From Mycolicibacterium brisbanense (GTDB taxonomy: Bacteria > Actinomycetota > Actinomycetes > Mycobacteriales > Mycobacteriaceae): a DNA stretch of 64,000 nucleotides. Position 1 is the stretch's first letter; every line of letters starts with the position of its first letter. Of this stretch, positions 17,342 through 27,109 are shown one piece after another. The notes below the pieces were generated by a model. It was not told where the DNA came from. It saw nothing but the letters and a program-made list of their open reading frames with translations, and did no database searches. The stretch lies in contig NZ_BCSX01000040.1 of the NCBI RefSeq assembly GCF_001570425.1, positions 186,001 through 250,000 of the forward strand, in the 5' to 3' direction. Position numbers and translations under genes: made by a program.

Positions 17342-18894
17342 GGCCGCGGCGGGCGTTTAGGCACGTCCTGAGCCAGCAGCTCTCTGGCCTTGAGCGCGAT
17401 CCACATCTCCGAGCGGGTGTGCGCGGAATCCAGGTCGCGGCCGGTGAGTTCGGCCACCCGGACCATCCGGCCCCGCAGGGTGTGGCGGTGGACGCCCAGT
17501 TCGGCCGCTGCGGCCTCCCAGTGCCCATTGTGGTGCAGGAACGACTCCAGGGACTCCACCAGTTTGGCACCGGTCTCGGCGTCGTAGTCTTCCAGCGCAC
17601 CGAGCCAGCGGTTGGCGATCGACCGCAGCACCGTGTCAGGCTGGGTGCTCAGCAGCAGACTGAACGTGCCCAGTTCGTCGAACCCGACCAACCGATGCCC
17701 GTTGGCCTCGGCCACCCGGACCGCTGAAAGCGCTTGCTGCAGGCTCAGTCCGGCGTTGGCAATGGGTGCCGGTTCGCCGAGCCCGCCGTTGATGGCGCGA
17801 CGGAGGCCGGCCCGGGCCCTGTGATAGACGCGGTCGAGTTCGGCGCCGGCGCCGTCGGCGTGGACGACCACCGCCAGCCCCTCGCCGTTGCGGACGCCGG
17901 ACATCAGATACGGCTGAGGATCCAGCGCGGCTGCCAGTTGATGTTCGGCAGGCAGGGCGGGGCCGATGTCGGTGAACACCGCCACCACCACGGAGTCGTC
18001 GGGCGCGAATCCGAAATAGCGCAGCAACGCCGGATCCACTTCGAGCGAGCTGTCCAGCAGTGCTTGCGTGACCCCGGTGCGCAGGCGTTGTTCGGCGTCG
18101 ATCACCCGTGCGGGCTTGGCGAGTTCGATGGACAGCAGGGCCAGTGCGTGACCGACCAGCAGGCGCTCGCCGGCATCGAGTGGATCGGCCGACGACACCG
18201 CCAGGTAGCCCTGCTTCTCGTCGGCCCCGGGAATCTGCTGGATGGTCAGGCTGCCCCGGTCGTCGACCACCACGCGGCTCACCCCGCGTCGCCGCTTCTG
18301 ATCCTTGTCCAGTTGCTCCTGCACGCGTTCGACGACACCGACGGTGTCGACCCCGGCTTCGGCCAGCACGACGCGGGAGCGGTCCATTACGCACACCGCG
18401 CAGTCCAGCGCGGACGCGAGAGTGTCCACCAGCGCGGGGATGCCTCCCCGCATGGTCACCCGTGCCAGGTTTTCCTGGCCTTGCACGACCTTCTGTACGA
18501 GGCGTACCTGGTCGGCGGTGATCTCGTCGATCACGGCTCGGGAGATCGCGATGAACGGCGTGCTGGGCGATACGGCCAGCACCGGGATGCCGTATTCGTC
18601 GGCGGCCGCACACACCGCGTCGGGCACCCTGCGGAAGCGCACTCCGGTATCGAAAGCCAATGCGGCACTGCCGGATTCGACGATGCGGCGCACATAGTTG
18701 CGTTGCTCGTCAGCTGACTCTGGCAGGTGCAGGCCCGTCGTCATCACCAGCTCGCCCCCCGAGAGCCAGGGGCTGGGATCGGTCAGTTCGATCGCGTGCG
18801 CCCAGGTGATCACGCGGTCGATCCCGTCCCGCCCGGCGACCAGCGACAACGCCAGATCGTTGACACCGATCAGCCGGCGTACCGTCATCGCCAT
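17338..18894 (-). CDS. PucR family transcriptional regulator
   Basis: A 518-residue regulator. Residues 1-120 form the PucR N-terminal domain (VITWAHAIELTDPSPWLSGG), the middle is a degenerate GGDEF-like sensor region, and about 450-500 is the C-terminal helix-turn-helix (AAAAELGVHRHTLRGRM). PucR proteins are usually activators of purine, GABA or amino-acid catabolism. The gene is divergent from the glutaryl-CoA dehydrogenase gene and convergent with the gabT operon, so it probably controls both. The M3 ATG at 18888 is an alternative start. Confidence 0.85.
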   Translation of the reverse strand: MAMTVRRLIGVNDLALSLVAGRDGIDRVITWAHAIELTDPSPWLSGGELVMTTGLHLPESADEQRNYVRRIVESGSAALAFDTGVRFRRVPDAVCAAADEYGIPVLAVSPSTPFIAISRAVIDEITADQVRLVQKVVQGQENLARVTMRGGIPALVDTLASALDCAVCVMDRSRVVLAEAGVDTVGVVERVQEQLDKDQKRRRGVSRVVVDDRGSLTIQQIPGADEKQGYLAVSSADPLDAGERLLVGHALALLSIELAKPARVIDAEQRLRTGVTQALLDSSLEVDPALLRYFGFAPDDSVVVAVFTDIGPALPAEHQLAAALDPQPYLMSGVRNGEGLAVVVHADGAGAELDRVYHRARAGLRRAINGGLGEPAPIANAGLSLQQALSAVRVAEANGHRLVGFDELGTFSLLLSTQPDTVLRSIANRWLGALEDYDAETGAKLVESLESFLHHNGHWEAAAAELGVHRHTLRGRMVRVAELTGRDLDSAHTRSEMWIALKARELLAQDVPKRPPRP

Positions 18895-18923
18895 CGTGGC
18901 GTTCCCTCTCCGCGCTGCGACTA

Positions 18924-19004
18924 TACAAAATGTCGACCCTATCCGAAGGGGCTAGACATTACTGACATATCTCGCCGCAAGTTTCGGCTCGTAGAGTTTG
19001 TGCC
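18924..19004. promoter_or_regulatory. pucR / glutaryl-CoA dehydrogenase divergent control region
   Basis: TAGAGT (18992-18997) precedes the ATG at 19005 by 7 bases with no Shine-Dalgarno sequence, a leaderless layout identical in spacing to gabT. Upstream lie AATGTC (18929-18934) and GACATT (18955-18960), an inverted repeat with a 20-base gap, then another GACAT (18964-18968) at the -35 edge. TACAAAATG (18924-18932) is the reverse complement of the nonamer before gabT. Confidence 0.5.
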
Positions 19005-20201
19005 ATGACCACGACGACCACCCCGGCTGCGTCCACGAACCTGCGGCCGCTGGAGATGTTCGGCATCGACAACCTGCTCGATGACGACGAACGTGACATT
19101 GCTGCCACCGTGCGCCGGTTCGTCGACACCCGGCTGCGCCCCAACCTCGCCGAATGGTTCGAGAAGGGCGAACTGCCCGGCCGTGAACTCGCCAAGGAGT
19201 TCGGCGACCTCGGTCTGCTCGGTATGCACCTGCAGGGGTACGGCTGCGCGGGCACCAACGCCGTGAGCTACGGCCTGGCGTGCATGGAGCTCGAGGCCGG
19301 CGACAGCGGTCTGCGCAGCTTCGTCTCGGTGCAGGGCTCCCTGTCGATGTTCTCGATCCACCGGTGGGGATCGGAGGAGCAGAAGCAGGAATGGCTGCCA
19401 CGGCTGGCCTCCGGCGACGCCATCGGCTGCTTCGGCCTGACCGAGGCCGACTTCGGCTCCAATCCCGGTGGCATGCGCACCACTGCACGCCGCGACGGCT
19501 CCGACTGGATCCTGTCCGGCACCAAGATGTGGATCACCAACGGCAACCTCGCCGACGTCGCCACCGTGTGGGCACAGACCGACGAAGGCATCCGTGGCTT
19601 CGTGGTACCCACCGACACCCCCGGCTTCAGCGCGAACGTCATCCACAAGAAGCTGTCGCTGCGTGCGTCGGTCACCTCGGAGCTGGTGCTCGACAACGTC
19701 CGCCTGCCGGCGTCGGCTCAGCTGCCCGAGGCCGTCGGCCTGCGTGGCCCGCTGTCCTGCCTGAACGAGGCCCGGTTCGGCATCGTGTTCGGCGCGCTGG
19801 GCGCGGCCCGCGACAGCCTCGAGGCCGCCATCGATTACGCCGGTTCGCGTGAGGTTTTCGACCGCCCGCTCTCCAGCTACCAGTTGACCCAAGAGAAGCT
19901 GGCGGACATGACCTTGGAGCTCGGCAAGGGCATGCTGCTCGCGCTGCAACTGGGGCGGCTCAAGGACACCTCCGGGGTGACGCCCGACCAGATCAGCCTC
20001 GGCAAGCTCAACAACGTCCGGGAGGCGCTGGCCATCGCGCGCGAATCCCGCACCATCATGGGCGCCAGCGGCATCACGCTGGAGTACTCGCCGCTGCGCC
20101 ACGCCAACAACCTCGAGTCGGTCCTCACCTACGAGGGCACCAGCGAGATGCACATGCTCTCCATCGGCCGCGCACTGACGGGGCAGTCGGCGTTCCGCTG
20201 A
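19005..20201 (+). CDS. Glutaryl-CoA dehydrogenase
   Basis: A 398-residue acyl-CoA dehydrogenase family flavoprotein that converts glutaryl-CoA to crotonyl-CoA and CO2. Segments match the glutaryl-CoA branch closely as I remember the human enzyme: MELEAGDSGLRSFVSVQGS, GCFGLTEADFGSNPGGM, KMWITNG, LSLRAS, CLNEARFGI with the substrate-carboxylate Arg, and LTYEGT carrying the catalytic Glu near the C-terminus. It has a leaderless start and is divergent from pucR. It completes a possible route from 5-aminovalerate through glutarate to central metabolism. General fadE acyl-CoA dehydrogenases lack this combination of motifs. Confidence 0.88.
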   Translation: MTTTTTPAASTNLRPLEMFGIDNLLDDDERDIAATVRRFVDTRLRPNLAEWFEKGELPGRELAKEFGDLGLLGMHLQGYGCAGTNAVSYGLACMELEAGDSGLRSFVSVQGSLSMFSIHRWGSEEQKQEWLPRLASGDAIGCFGLTEADFGSNPGGMRTTARRDGSDWILSGTKMWITNGNLADVATVWAQTDEGIRGFVVPTDTPGFSANVIHKKLSLRASVTSELVLDNVRLPASAQLPEAVGLRGPLSCLNEARFGIVFGALGAARDSLEAAIDYAGSREVFDRPLSSYQLTQEKLADMTLELGKGMLLALQLGRLKDTSGVTPDQISLGKLNNVREALAIARESRTIMGASGITLEYSPLRHANNLESVLTYEGTSEMHMLSIGRALTGQSAFR

Positions 20202-20216
20202 CCGCTCACGGCTGTG

Positions 20217-21797
20217 TCATGGTTGCGTGGCTCGCAGGCTGAGCGAAAGTAGCAGCCGCACATCGGGATCGGTGAGCGCGGTGGCCAGTAGCTGCTCGAT
20301 GCGGCGCACCCGGTAGCGCACCGTGTTGGGATGGACGTGCAGCCACTGCGCCGCGGTCGCGACATCACCGAAGCTGTCGAGATAGGCCCGCAGCGTGTCG
20401 GCGAGGACGGGATCGTTGTCCCGCAACGCCCGCACGCGCGGGTCGATCAGCCGCTCGTCGGCGGCGATGGCCGTGACGATCTCGTCCAGCAGCACAGTGG
20501 TGCGGGCCTCGGCAAGTGACGTCACCTGTCCCAGGGCTCCCGGATGGCGTTCGGCGCTGTCGAGCACCCGATCCACTTCGAGACGGGCGGCCGCGGCGCC
20601 GGCCAGCCCGTTGACGGGTGTGGCGATGACGGCGTGCAGCTCCAGGCCCAGCTCGGTGCGCAGCGCCGCCACCGTGCCGCGGATCCAGGAGGTCACCGCG
20701 GCGGGTTTTCCGGTGCTGGGGAACAGCACGTAGACGCGGGTACGCGCCGACGCCACTTGAGCATCTTGGCGAAAAGCGCTGGCGCTCAACGAGAGAATGT
20801 CCGAGAGCCGCGATCCCGGGATGCTGCCGTCGAATCCGATCAGGGCGGCGCGCCCGTCGACCGCGATACCGAGCTCGCGCGCGATGAGGTCGATGTCGGG
20901 CGGACCGTCACCGGGGCGCAGGCCCAGCAGCTCCTGCACGCGCACCATGTGCGTCGACGGGGTCGCCGCCAGCCGGGTCATGATGCGGGCCGCCAGCACC
21001 GCTGCGCCGCGCAGCACGTCGTCGGCGTCGTCGGCCAGGGGCCGACTGCCCTGCTGCACCCAGATCGTCCCGGCGAACGCCGGGGCCCGGCGCTCGTCGG
21101 GAGACGGCTGGAAGATCCCGATGGCCGAACGCGGCTGCAGCCCGAGCTCTGGCCGCTCGGCGACATGCACGACATCCGGTTTCGCGCGGATCGCATCGAA
21201 GATGCCCCACTGCGCGATCCAGGCGAGGTGCTCCGACGGGCCGGCCCGGCCCAGGATCGACAGCCGGCGCAGATCGTCGGCCTCGTCGTTGGACGCCGAG
21301 TAGGCCAGCACGTGCGATTGCGCGTCTTCGATGCTGACCATCCCGTGGGTGCGGTCGGCGATGGACTGCGCGAGGCTGAAGAGGTCCGTGCCGGAGTCTT
21401 CTGACTCGCGGTCGCCGTGATGCTCGAAGACGTGGTTGACCAGTCGGTACAGCCGTTCCCACCGGGCTCGCGGGTCGACGGCGACGACGGCGGTGCCTGC
21501 CGAGGTGGCGCGGGCGACCACGGCCGCTGACGGCTCCTTGATGAAGATCGCGGTCGGTGGGCGCCGGGCGATCTGTTGATCCACCCACTGTCGGGCGTCG
21601 GCGTCGGGAATCCCCAGCAGGAAGAACACGTCGGCCGACCCTGCCGACGGGGCCAGGCCCAGCCGTACGTCGTCGGAATCGATGAGTGCCGCCGATGCCA
21701 CCGGGAGGTCGAGCCCGCGTGGGGCCTGCACCAGCTGGACCAGCGTCGCGTCCAGGGCCAGCAGCAGTTGACCGAGGCTGACACCGCTTGTCGCCAT
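20217..21797 (-). CDS. pruC: PucR-type regulator of proline utilisation
   Basis: A 526-residue protein with a C-terminal PucR helix-turn-helix (about residues 485-511, DVATAAQWLHVHPNTVRYRV) and an N-terminal ligand-sensing region. It is divergent from pruA-pruB, 84 bases away. From memory, a proline-responsive activator named PruC is encoded next to pruAB in mycobacteria, and the position fits. The start at 21797 follows a TACGAT hexamer by 8 bases; longer in-frame readings run into pruA and the operator and are rejected. It is convergent with the glutaryl-CoA dehydrogenase gene (15-base gap). Confidence 0.75.
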   Translation of the reverse strand: MATSGVSLGQLLLALDATLVQLVQAPRGLDLPVASAALIDSDDVRLGLAPSAGSADVFFLLGIPDADARQWVDQQIARRPPTAIFIKEPSAAVVARATSAGTAVVAVDPRARWERLYRLVNHVFEHHGDRESEDSGTDLFSLAQSIADRTHGMVSIEDAQSHVLAYSASNDEADDLRRLSILGRAGPSEHLAWIAQWGIFDAIRAKPDVVHVAERPELGLQPRSAIGIFQPSPDERRAPAFAGTIWVQQGSRPLADDADDVLRGAAVLAARIMTRLAATPSTHMVRVQELLGLRPGDGPPDIDLIARELGIAVDGRAALIGFDGSIPGSRLSDILSLSASAFRQDAQVASARTRVYVLFPSTGKPAAVTSWIRGTVAALRTELGLELHAVIATPVNGLAGAAAARLEVDRVLDSAERHPGALGQVTSLAEARTTVLLDEIVTAIAADERLIDPRVRALRDNDPVLADTLRAYLDSFGDVATAAQWLHVHPNTVRYRVRRIEQLLATALTDPDVRLLLSLSLRATQP

Positions 21798-21847
21798 GTT
21801 GTCCGATCGTACTGGTCGTCGGCCAAAGTGTTGTCGGATCGGACAAC
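21798..21847. promoter_or_regulatory. Operator between pruC and pruA
   Basis: GTTGTCCGATC (21798-21808) and its exact reverse complement GATCGGACAAC (21837-21847) form an 11-base inverted repeat. A further GTTGTC at 21830-21835 pairs with the right arm as GTTGTC-N6-GACAAC and sits 32 bases from the first site, about three helical turns. This is the best-defined operator in the first half of the window and probably the PruC binding region. Confidence 0.6.
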
Positions 21848-21881
21848 AGTTGCGTGGGTCACGTCGGGGATTCTTAAGCCT

Positions 21882-23519
<1,638 letters not shown>

Positions 23520-23520
23520 C

Positions 23521-24504
23521 ATGGCGAGTACGCGAGGTGCCTTGGAGTCCGCGTTCCAGCGGGCCGCCCGGCCGGCGATCCTGGCTGCCGCGCGCTCTGC
23601 GCGACTGCGGCGGACCGCCGAGCGACTGCCGGTGACCCGCAGTGTCGTCGACCGGTTCGTCGCGGGCGACACCATTCCCGACGCTGTGGATGCCGTTGCG
23701 GCCCTGCGGGCTTCGGGCCGTATGGTCACCATCGACTACCTGGGCGAGGACACCACCCGCATCGAGGACGCCGAACAGACCGTCAAGGCGTACTTGGCGC
23801 TGCTGGACCTGCTCGGCGAGCGCGACGAGGCCGCATCACCGGTGCGGCCGCTGGAGGTGTCGCTCAAGCTGTCCGCGCTGGGCCAGGCGCTGCCGCGCGA
23901 TGGCGAGAAGATCGCGCTGGAAAACGCGCACACGATCTGCACCAAGGCCCGTGACGTCGGCGCCTGGGTGACCGTCGATGCCGAGGACCACACCACGACC
24001 GATTCCACCCTGTCGATCGTGCGTGATCTGCGTACCGAATTCGATTGGCTGGGCACGGTTTTGCAGGCATACCTGCACCGGACCGAAGACGACTGCCGCG
24101 AGTTCGCCGAAGCCGGCGCGCGGATTCGGTTGTGCAAGGGCGCCTATGACGAGCCCGCCACGGTGGCCTACCGCGACGCCGCGGACGTCACCCGAGCCTA
24201 CCTGAACTGCCTGCGGATCCTCATGGCCGGATCGGGATACCCGATGGTCGCCTCACACGATCCGGAGATCATCGAAGCCGTGCCAACTTTGGCTCGCGAA
24301 TTCGGCAGGGACGTAAACGGATTCGAGTACCAGATGCTGTACGGCATCCGGGACGCCGAACAGCGCAGGCTGGCCGACGCGGGCAACCACGTCCGGGTGT
24401 ACGTCCCGTTCGGCAACGAATGGTACGGCTACTTCGTGCGCAGACTCGCCGAACGCCCGGCCAACTTCGGGTTCTTCCTGCGGGCGCTGGCCGAGCGTCG
24501 GTAG
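23521..24504 (+). CDS. pruB: Proline dehydrogenase (monofunctional)
   Basis: A 327-residue FAD-dependent TIM-barrel enzyme that oxidises proline to pyrroline-5-carboxylate. Recognisable blocks are LEVSLKLSALGQALPRDGE, VTVDAEDHTTTDSTL, RLCKGAYDEPATVAY, FEYQMLYGIRD and the C-terminal YFVRRLAERPAN, whose Arg pair binds the substrate carboxylate. GGAGG (23510-23514) lies inside the end of pruA, 6 bases before the ATG. It is a short stand-alone form, unlike the fused PutA of enterobacteria. Confidence 0.93.
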   Translation: MASTRGALESAFQRAARPAILAAARSARLRRTAERLPVTRSVVDRFVAGDTIPDAVDAVAALRASGRMVTIDYLGEDTTRIEDAEQTVKAYLALLDLLGERDEAASPVRPLEVSLKLSALGQALPRDGEKIALENAHTICTKARDVGAWVTVDAEDHTTTDSTLSIVRDLRTEFDWLGTVLQAYLHRTEDDCREFAEAGARIRLCKGAYDEPATVAYRDAADVTRAYLNCLRILMAGSGYPMVASHDPEIIEAVPTLAREFGRDVNGFEYQMLYGIRDAEQRRLADAGNHVRVYVPFGNEWYGYFVRRLAERPANFGFFLRALAERR

Positions 24505-24539
24505 CCGCGGCACCCTGCAGTGCGGCACCTTGCACCGCG

Positions 24540-24594
24540 AGCGTGCGTGTCTGTTGCCCGACACGCCTGGAAAAGTCAGCACTTCACGCACGCT
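24540..24594. terminator. Branched intergenic hairpin after pruB
   Basis: Outer arms AGCGTGCGTG (24540-24549) and CACGCACGCT (24585-24594) are perfectly complementary, with an inner pair CGTGTC (24546-24551) and GACACG (24560-24565). It lies between the convergent pruB and secreted-protein genes and probably ends both transcripts. The arm sequence looks like a recurring mycobacterial intergenic element, which I cannot check here. Confidence 0.5.
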
Positions 24595-24607
24595 GGGCGG
24601 CAGCGGC

Positions 24608-25093
24608 TCAGGCCGGGAACGCCGCCACATCCATCTGCACGGTGCCACCGCACGGACCACCCACGATCTGGGTGAGCCAGGTGCCCCGCAAGGTTCCGTC
24701 GCCTTGGGGTGCGTAATACGCCCAAGACCGGGCCGGCGCCCACACTTTCGGAACCCCTTCTCCCATATAGCAATCCCACTGCCAATCGTAGATATGCACC
24801 CAACGGGTGCCGTCCCAGGTGTAGCGGGGCGGCAGCGGCAGCGTGGGGTTCTTCGGGGTGGGGCCGTCGATCACGGTGGAGATGCAGGTCCCCGAAGAAC
24901 AATCGGTGGAGAACGTATACACATCGCTGAACGTCGGCTCGGACTGCCGGGCGGCCAGGCTCGTGCCCGTCTTCTGGGCGGCGTATCGGACCAACGAGTA
25001 CCGGCCGTTCCACACCTGACCGGCGGCATGCGACGCCGGCGCGGCGGTCAGGGCCGCGACGATCAACATGCCGAGCGCGACGGGTCGCCTCAT
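24608..25093 (-). CDS. Secreted protein of unknown function
   Basis: A 161-residue protein with a clear Sec signal peptide: MRRP, a hydrophobic core, and a probable AXA-type cleavage after ASHA near residue 23. The mature part has five cysteines (DCSSGTC, WDC, GGPC) and many aromatic residues, which suggests a small disulfide-stabilised extracytoplasmic domain. I do not recognise a catalytic motif. It follows the NUDIX gene by 13 bases and is probably cotranscribed with it. Confidence 0.7.
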   Translation of the reverse strand: MRRPVALGMLIVAALTAAPASHAAGQVWNGRYSLVRYAAQKTGTSLAARQSEPTFSDVYTFSTDCSSGTCISTVIDGPTPKNPTLPLPPRYTWDGTRWVHIYDWQWDCYMGEGVPKVWAPARSWAYYAPQGDGTLRGTWLTQIVGGPCGGTVQMDVAAFPA

Positions 25094-25106
25094 CGTGGCG
25101 CCAACG

Positions 25107-25652
25107 CTAACCCGTCGGGCGCTCGTTGAGCAGGAGCAACGCCCAGGCCGCGATCGACTGGGCGTCGGTGATCTCGCCCTCGCGCATCATCCGCTCGACC
25201 TCGGCGCGCTCGAACCAGGCGCTGTGCATGTCCTGCTCTTCGTGTTCGCGTTCGTGCTCACCTTCGCTCAGCCCGGTGGCCAGGTACACCCATCCGCGCT
25301 GGCTGCTCATTCCGGCGGCCACGTCGAGCTGGCCCAGCCGCCGCATGCTCGTCGCCCGCAGCCCCGTCTCCTCGCGCAGTTCCCGGTGCGCCAGCGCGTC
25401 GGGATCGAGGTGCAGCCGATCGGGTGCGGTGCCCTGCGGGAACTCCCATCTGCGCAGGCCCAGCGGATAGCGGAACTGCTCGACGAGGTGGTAACGCTCC
25501 TCCTCGCGCGCGATGACCAGTGCATACGTCGGCTTGTCGATCACCGAATAGATGCCCTCGGTGCCGTCCGGGCGACGGATGGTGTCCTCCCGCAACGTCA
25601 TCCAGTTGTTTCGATACACCTCACGTGACTGCAATTGCCGGATGACACCCAT
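25107..25652 (-). CDS. NUDIX hydrolase, ADP-ribose pyrophosphatase-like
   Basis: A 181-residue NUDIX protein. The catalytic REXXEEXG core (RELREETGL) is intact, but the upstream part of the box is unusual: 15 instead of 13 residues separate the first Gly from the Arg, and the usual non-catalytic Glu position holds Leu. The N-terminal VYRNNWMTLREDTIRRPDG and EQFRYPLGLRRWEFP resemble ADP-ribose/nucleoside-diphosphate-sugar pyrophosphatases. It is divergent from fadD36. The substrate is unassigned. Confidence 0.85.
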   Translation of the reverse strand: MGVIRQLQSREVYRNNWMTLREDTIRRPDGTEGIYSVIDKPTYALVIAREEERYHLVEQFRYPLGLRRWEFPQGTAPDRLHLDPDALAHRELREETGLRATSMRRLGQLDVAAGMSSQRGWVYLATGLSEGEHEREHEEQDMHSAWFERAEVERMMREGEITDAQSIAAWALLLLNERPTG

Positions 25653-25689
25653 CGGCCCAGTATCGCCGATCGGAATCGGCGGGCCGGGG

Positions 25690-25702
25690 TAGCCTCACAG
25701 GC
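25690..25702 (+). promoter_or_regulatory. Leaderless promoter of fadD36
   Basis: TAGCCT (25690-25695) lies 7 bases before the GTG start at 25703, and no Shine-Dalgarno sequence is present. Confidence 0.5.
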
Positions 25703-27109
25703 GTGCTGCTGGCCTCATTGAACCCCGCAGCGGTTGCTGCCGGTGCCGACATCGACGACGCCGTCCGTATCGACGGCGCGGTACTCAGCCGTAGTGACGT
25801 GATCGGGGCAGCCACCTCGGTGGCCGAACGGGTGGCGGCGGCCCGGCGGGTCGCCGTACTGGCCAAGCCGACCGTCACGACTGTGCTGGCGATCACCGGT
25901 TGCCTGATCGCGGGTGTCCCGGTGGTACCCGTGCCCGCCGATGTCGGTGCCGCCGAGCGTCGCCACATCCTCGCCGACTCCGAAGCCCAGGCGTGGCTGG
26001 GGGAGATGCCCGAGGAGAACGAGGGGCTGCCGCATATCCCGGTTCGCGTGCATGCGCGATCGTGGCACCGGTACGCCGAACCGGCACCCGAATCGACCGC
26101 CATCATCATGTACACCTCCGGAACCACCGGGCCGCCCAAAGGCGTGCCGATGACCAGACGAGCCATCGCCGCGGACATCGACGCGCTGGCCGCGGCGTGG
26201 AACTGGACGGCTTCGGACACCCTGGTGCACGGCCTGCCGCTGTTTCATGTGCACGGGCTGGTGTTGGGCCTGCTCGGATCCCTGCGCATCGGAAACCGAT
26301 TCGTGCACACCGGAAAACCGACGCCGGCGGCGTACGCGGAGGCGGGCGGGTCGTTGTATTTCGGTGTTCCGACGGTGTGGTCGCGGGTGGTCAAAGACCT
26401 CGATGCCGCGCTGGCGCTGTCGTCGGCCCGCTTGCTGGTGTCGGGCAGTGCACCCTTGCCGGTACCGGTGTTCGACGAGTTGGTGCGGTTGACCGGACAC
26501 GCGCCGATCGAACGCTACGGCAGCACCGAGTCGTTGATCACGCTGAGCACGTCGGTCGATGGCGAGCGCAGACCCGGCTGGGTCGGTCTGCCGCTGGCGG
26601 GTGTGGAGACCCGGTTGGTCGACGAGAACGGTGCGCTGGTGCCGCGGGACGGCGAGACCATCGGGCAGTTGCAGATCAAGGGCCCGATGGTGTTCGAGGG
26701 TTACCTCAACCGACCCGACGCCACGGCAGCAGCTTTCGATGCCGACGGGTGGTACCGCACCGGCGACGTGGCTGTCATCGACGCCGACGGCATGCATCGC
26801 ATCGTGGGTCGCGAATCGGTCGACCTGATCAAGTCCGGAGGCTTCCGGATCGGTGCGGGCGAAATCGAGACCGTGCTGCTGGGACACCCCGGCGTCGCCG
26901 AGGTCGCGGTGGTCGGTGTGCCCGACGACGACCTCGGCCAGCGCATCGTGGCATTCGTCGTCGGCGACGCCGAGCCTGCGGCGTTGATCGACTTTGTGGC
27001 ACAGGAGCTTTCGGTGCACAAGCGGCCTCGGGAGGTACACCTGGTGGAGCGCCTGCCGCGCAACGCGATGGGGAAGGTGTTGAAGAAGGAACTGGCGCAA
27101 TGGCATTGA
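25703..27109 (+). CDS. fadD36: Malonyl/methylmalonyl-CoA synthetase-like acyl-CoA synthetase
   Basis: A 468-residue adenylate-forming enzyme. The P-loop begins at Tyr137 (YTSGTTGPPKG), ERYGSTESL is the adenine motif, YRTGDVAVI carries the ribose-binding Asp, and Lys458 in RNAMGKVLKKEL is the catalytic lysine. The short length and blocks such as GLPLFHVHGLVLGLLGSLR, LLVSGSAPLPVPVFD and LIKSGGFRIGAGEIET are those of Streptomyces MatB, which activates malonate and methylmalonate. The fadD36 name is the mycobacterial orthologue label (Rv1193). The VOC gene overlaps its end by 10 bases, pointing to coupled translation. Confidence 0.85.
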   Translation: MLLASLNPAAVAAGADIDDAVRIDGAVLSRSDVIGAATSVAERVAAARRVAVLAKPTVTTVLAITGCLIAGVPVVPVPADVGAAERRHILADSEAQAWLGEMPEENEGLPHIPVRVHARSWHRYAEPAPESTAIIMYTSGTTGPPKGVPMTRRAIAADIDALAAAWNWTASDTLVHGLPLFHVHGLVLGLLGSLRIGNRFVHTGKPTPAAYAEAGGSLYFGVPTVWSRVVKDLDAALALSSARLLVSGSAPLPVPVFDELVRLTGHAPIERYGSTESLITLSTSVDGERRPGWVGLPLAGVETRLVDENGALVPRDGETIGQLQIKGPMVFEGYLNRPDATAAAFDADGWYRTGDVAVIDADGMHRIVGRESVDLIKSGGFRIGAGEIETVLLGHPGVAEVAVVGVPDDDLGQRIVAFVVGDAEPAALIDFVAQELSVHKRPREVHLVERLPRNAMGKVLKKELAQWH

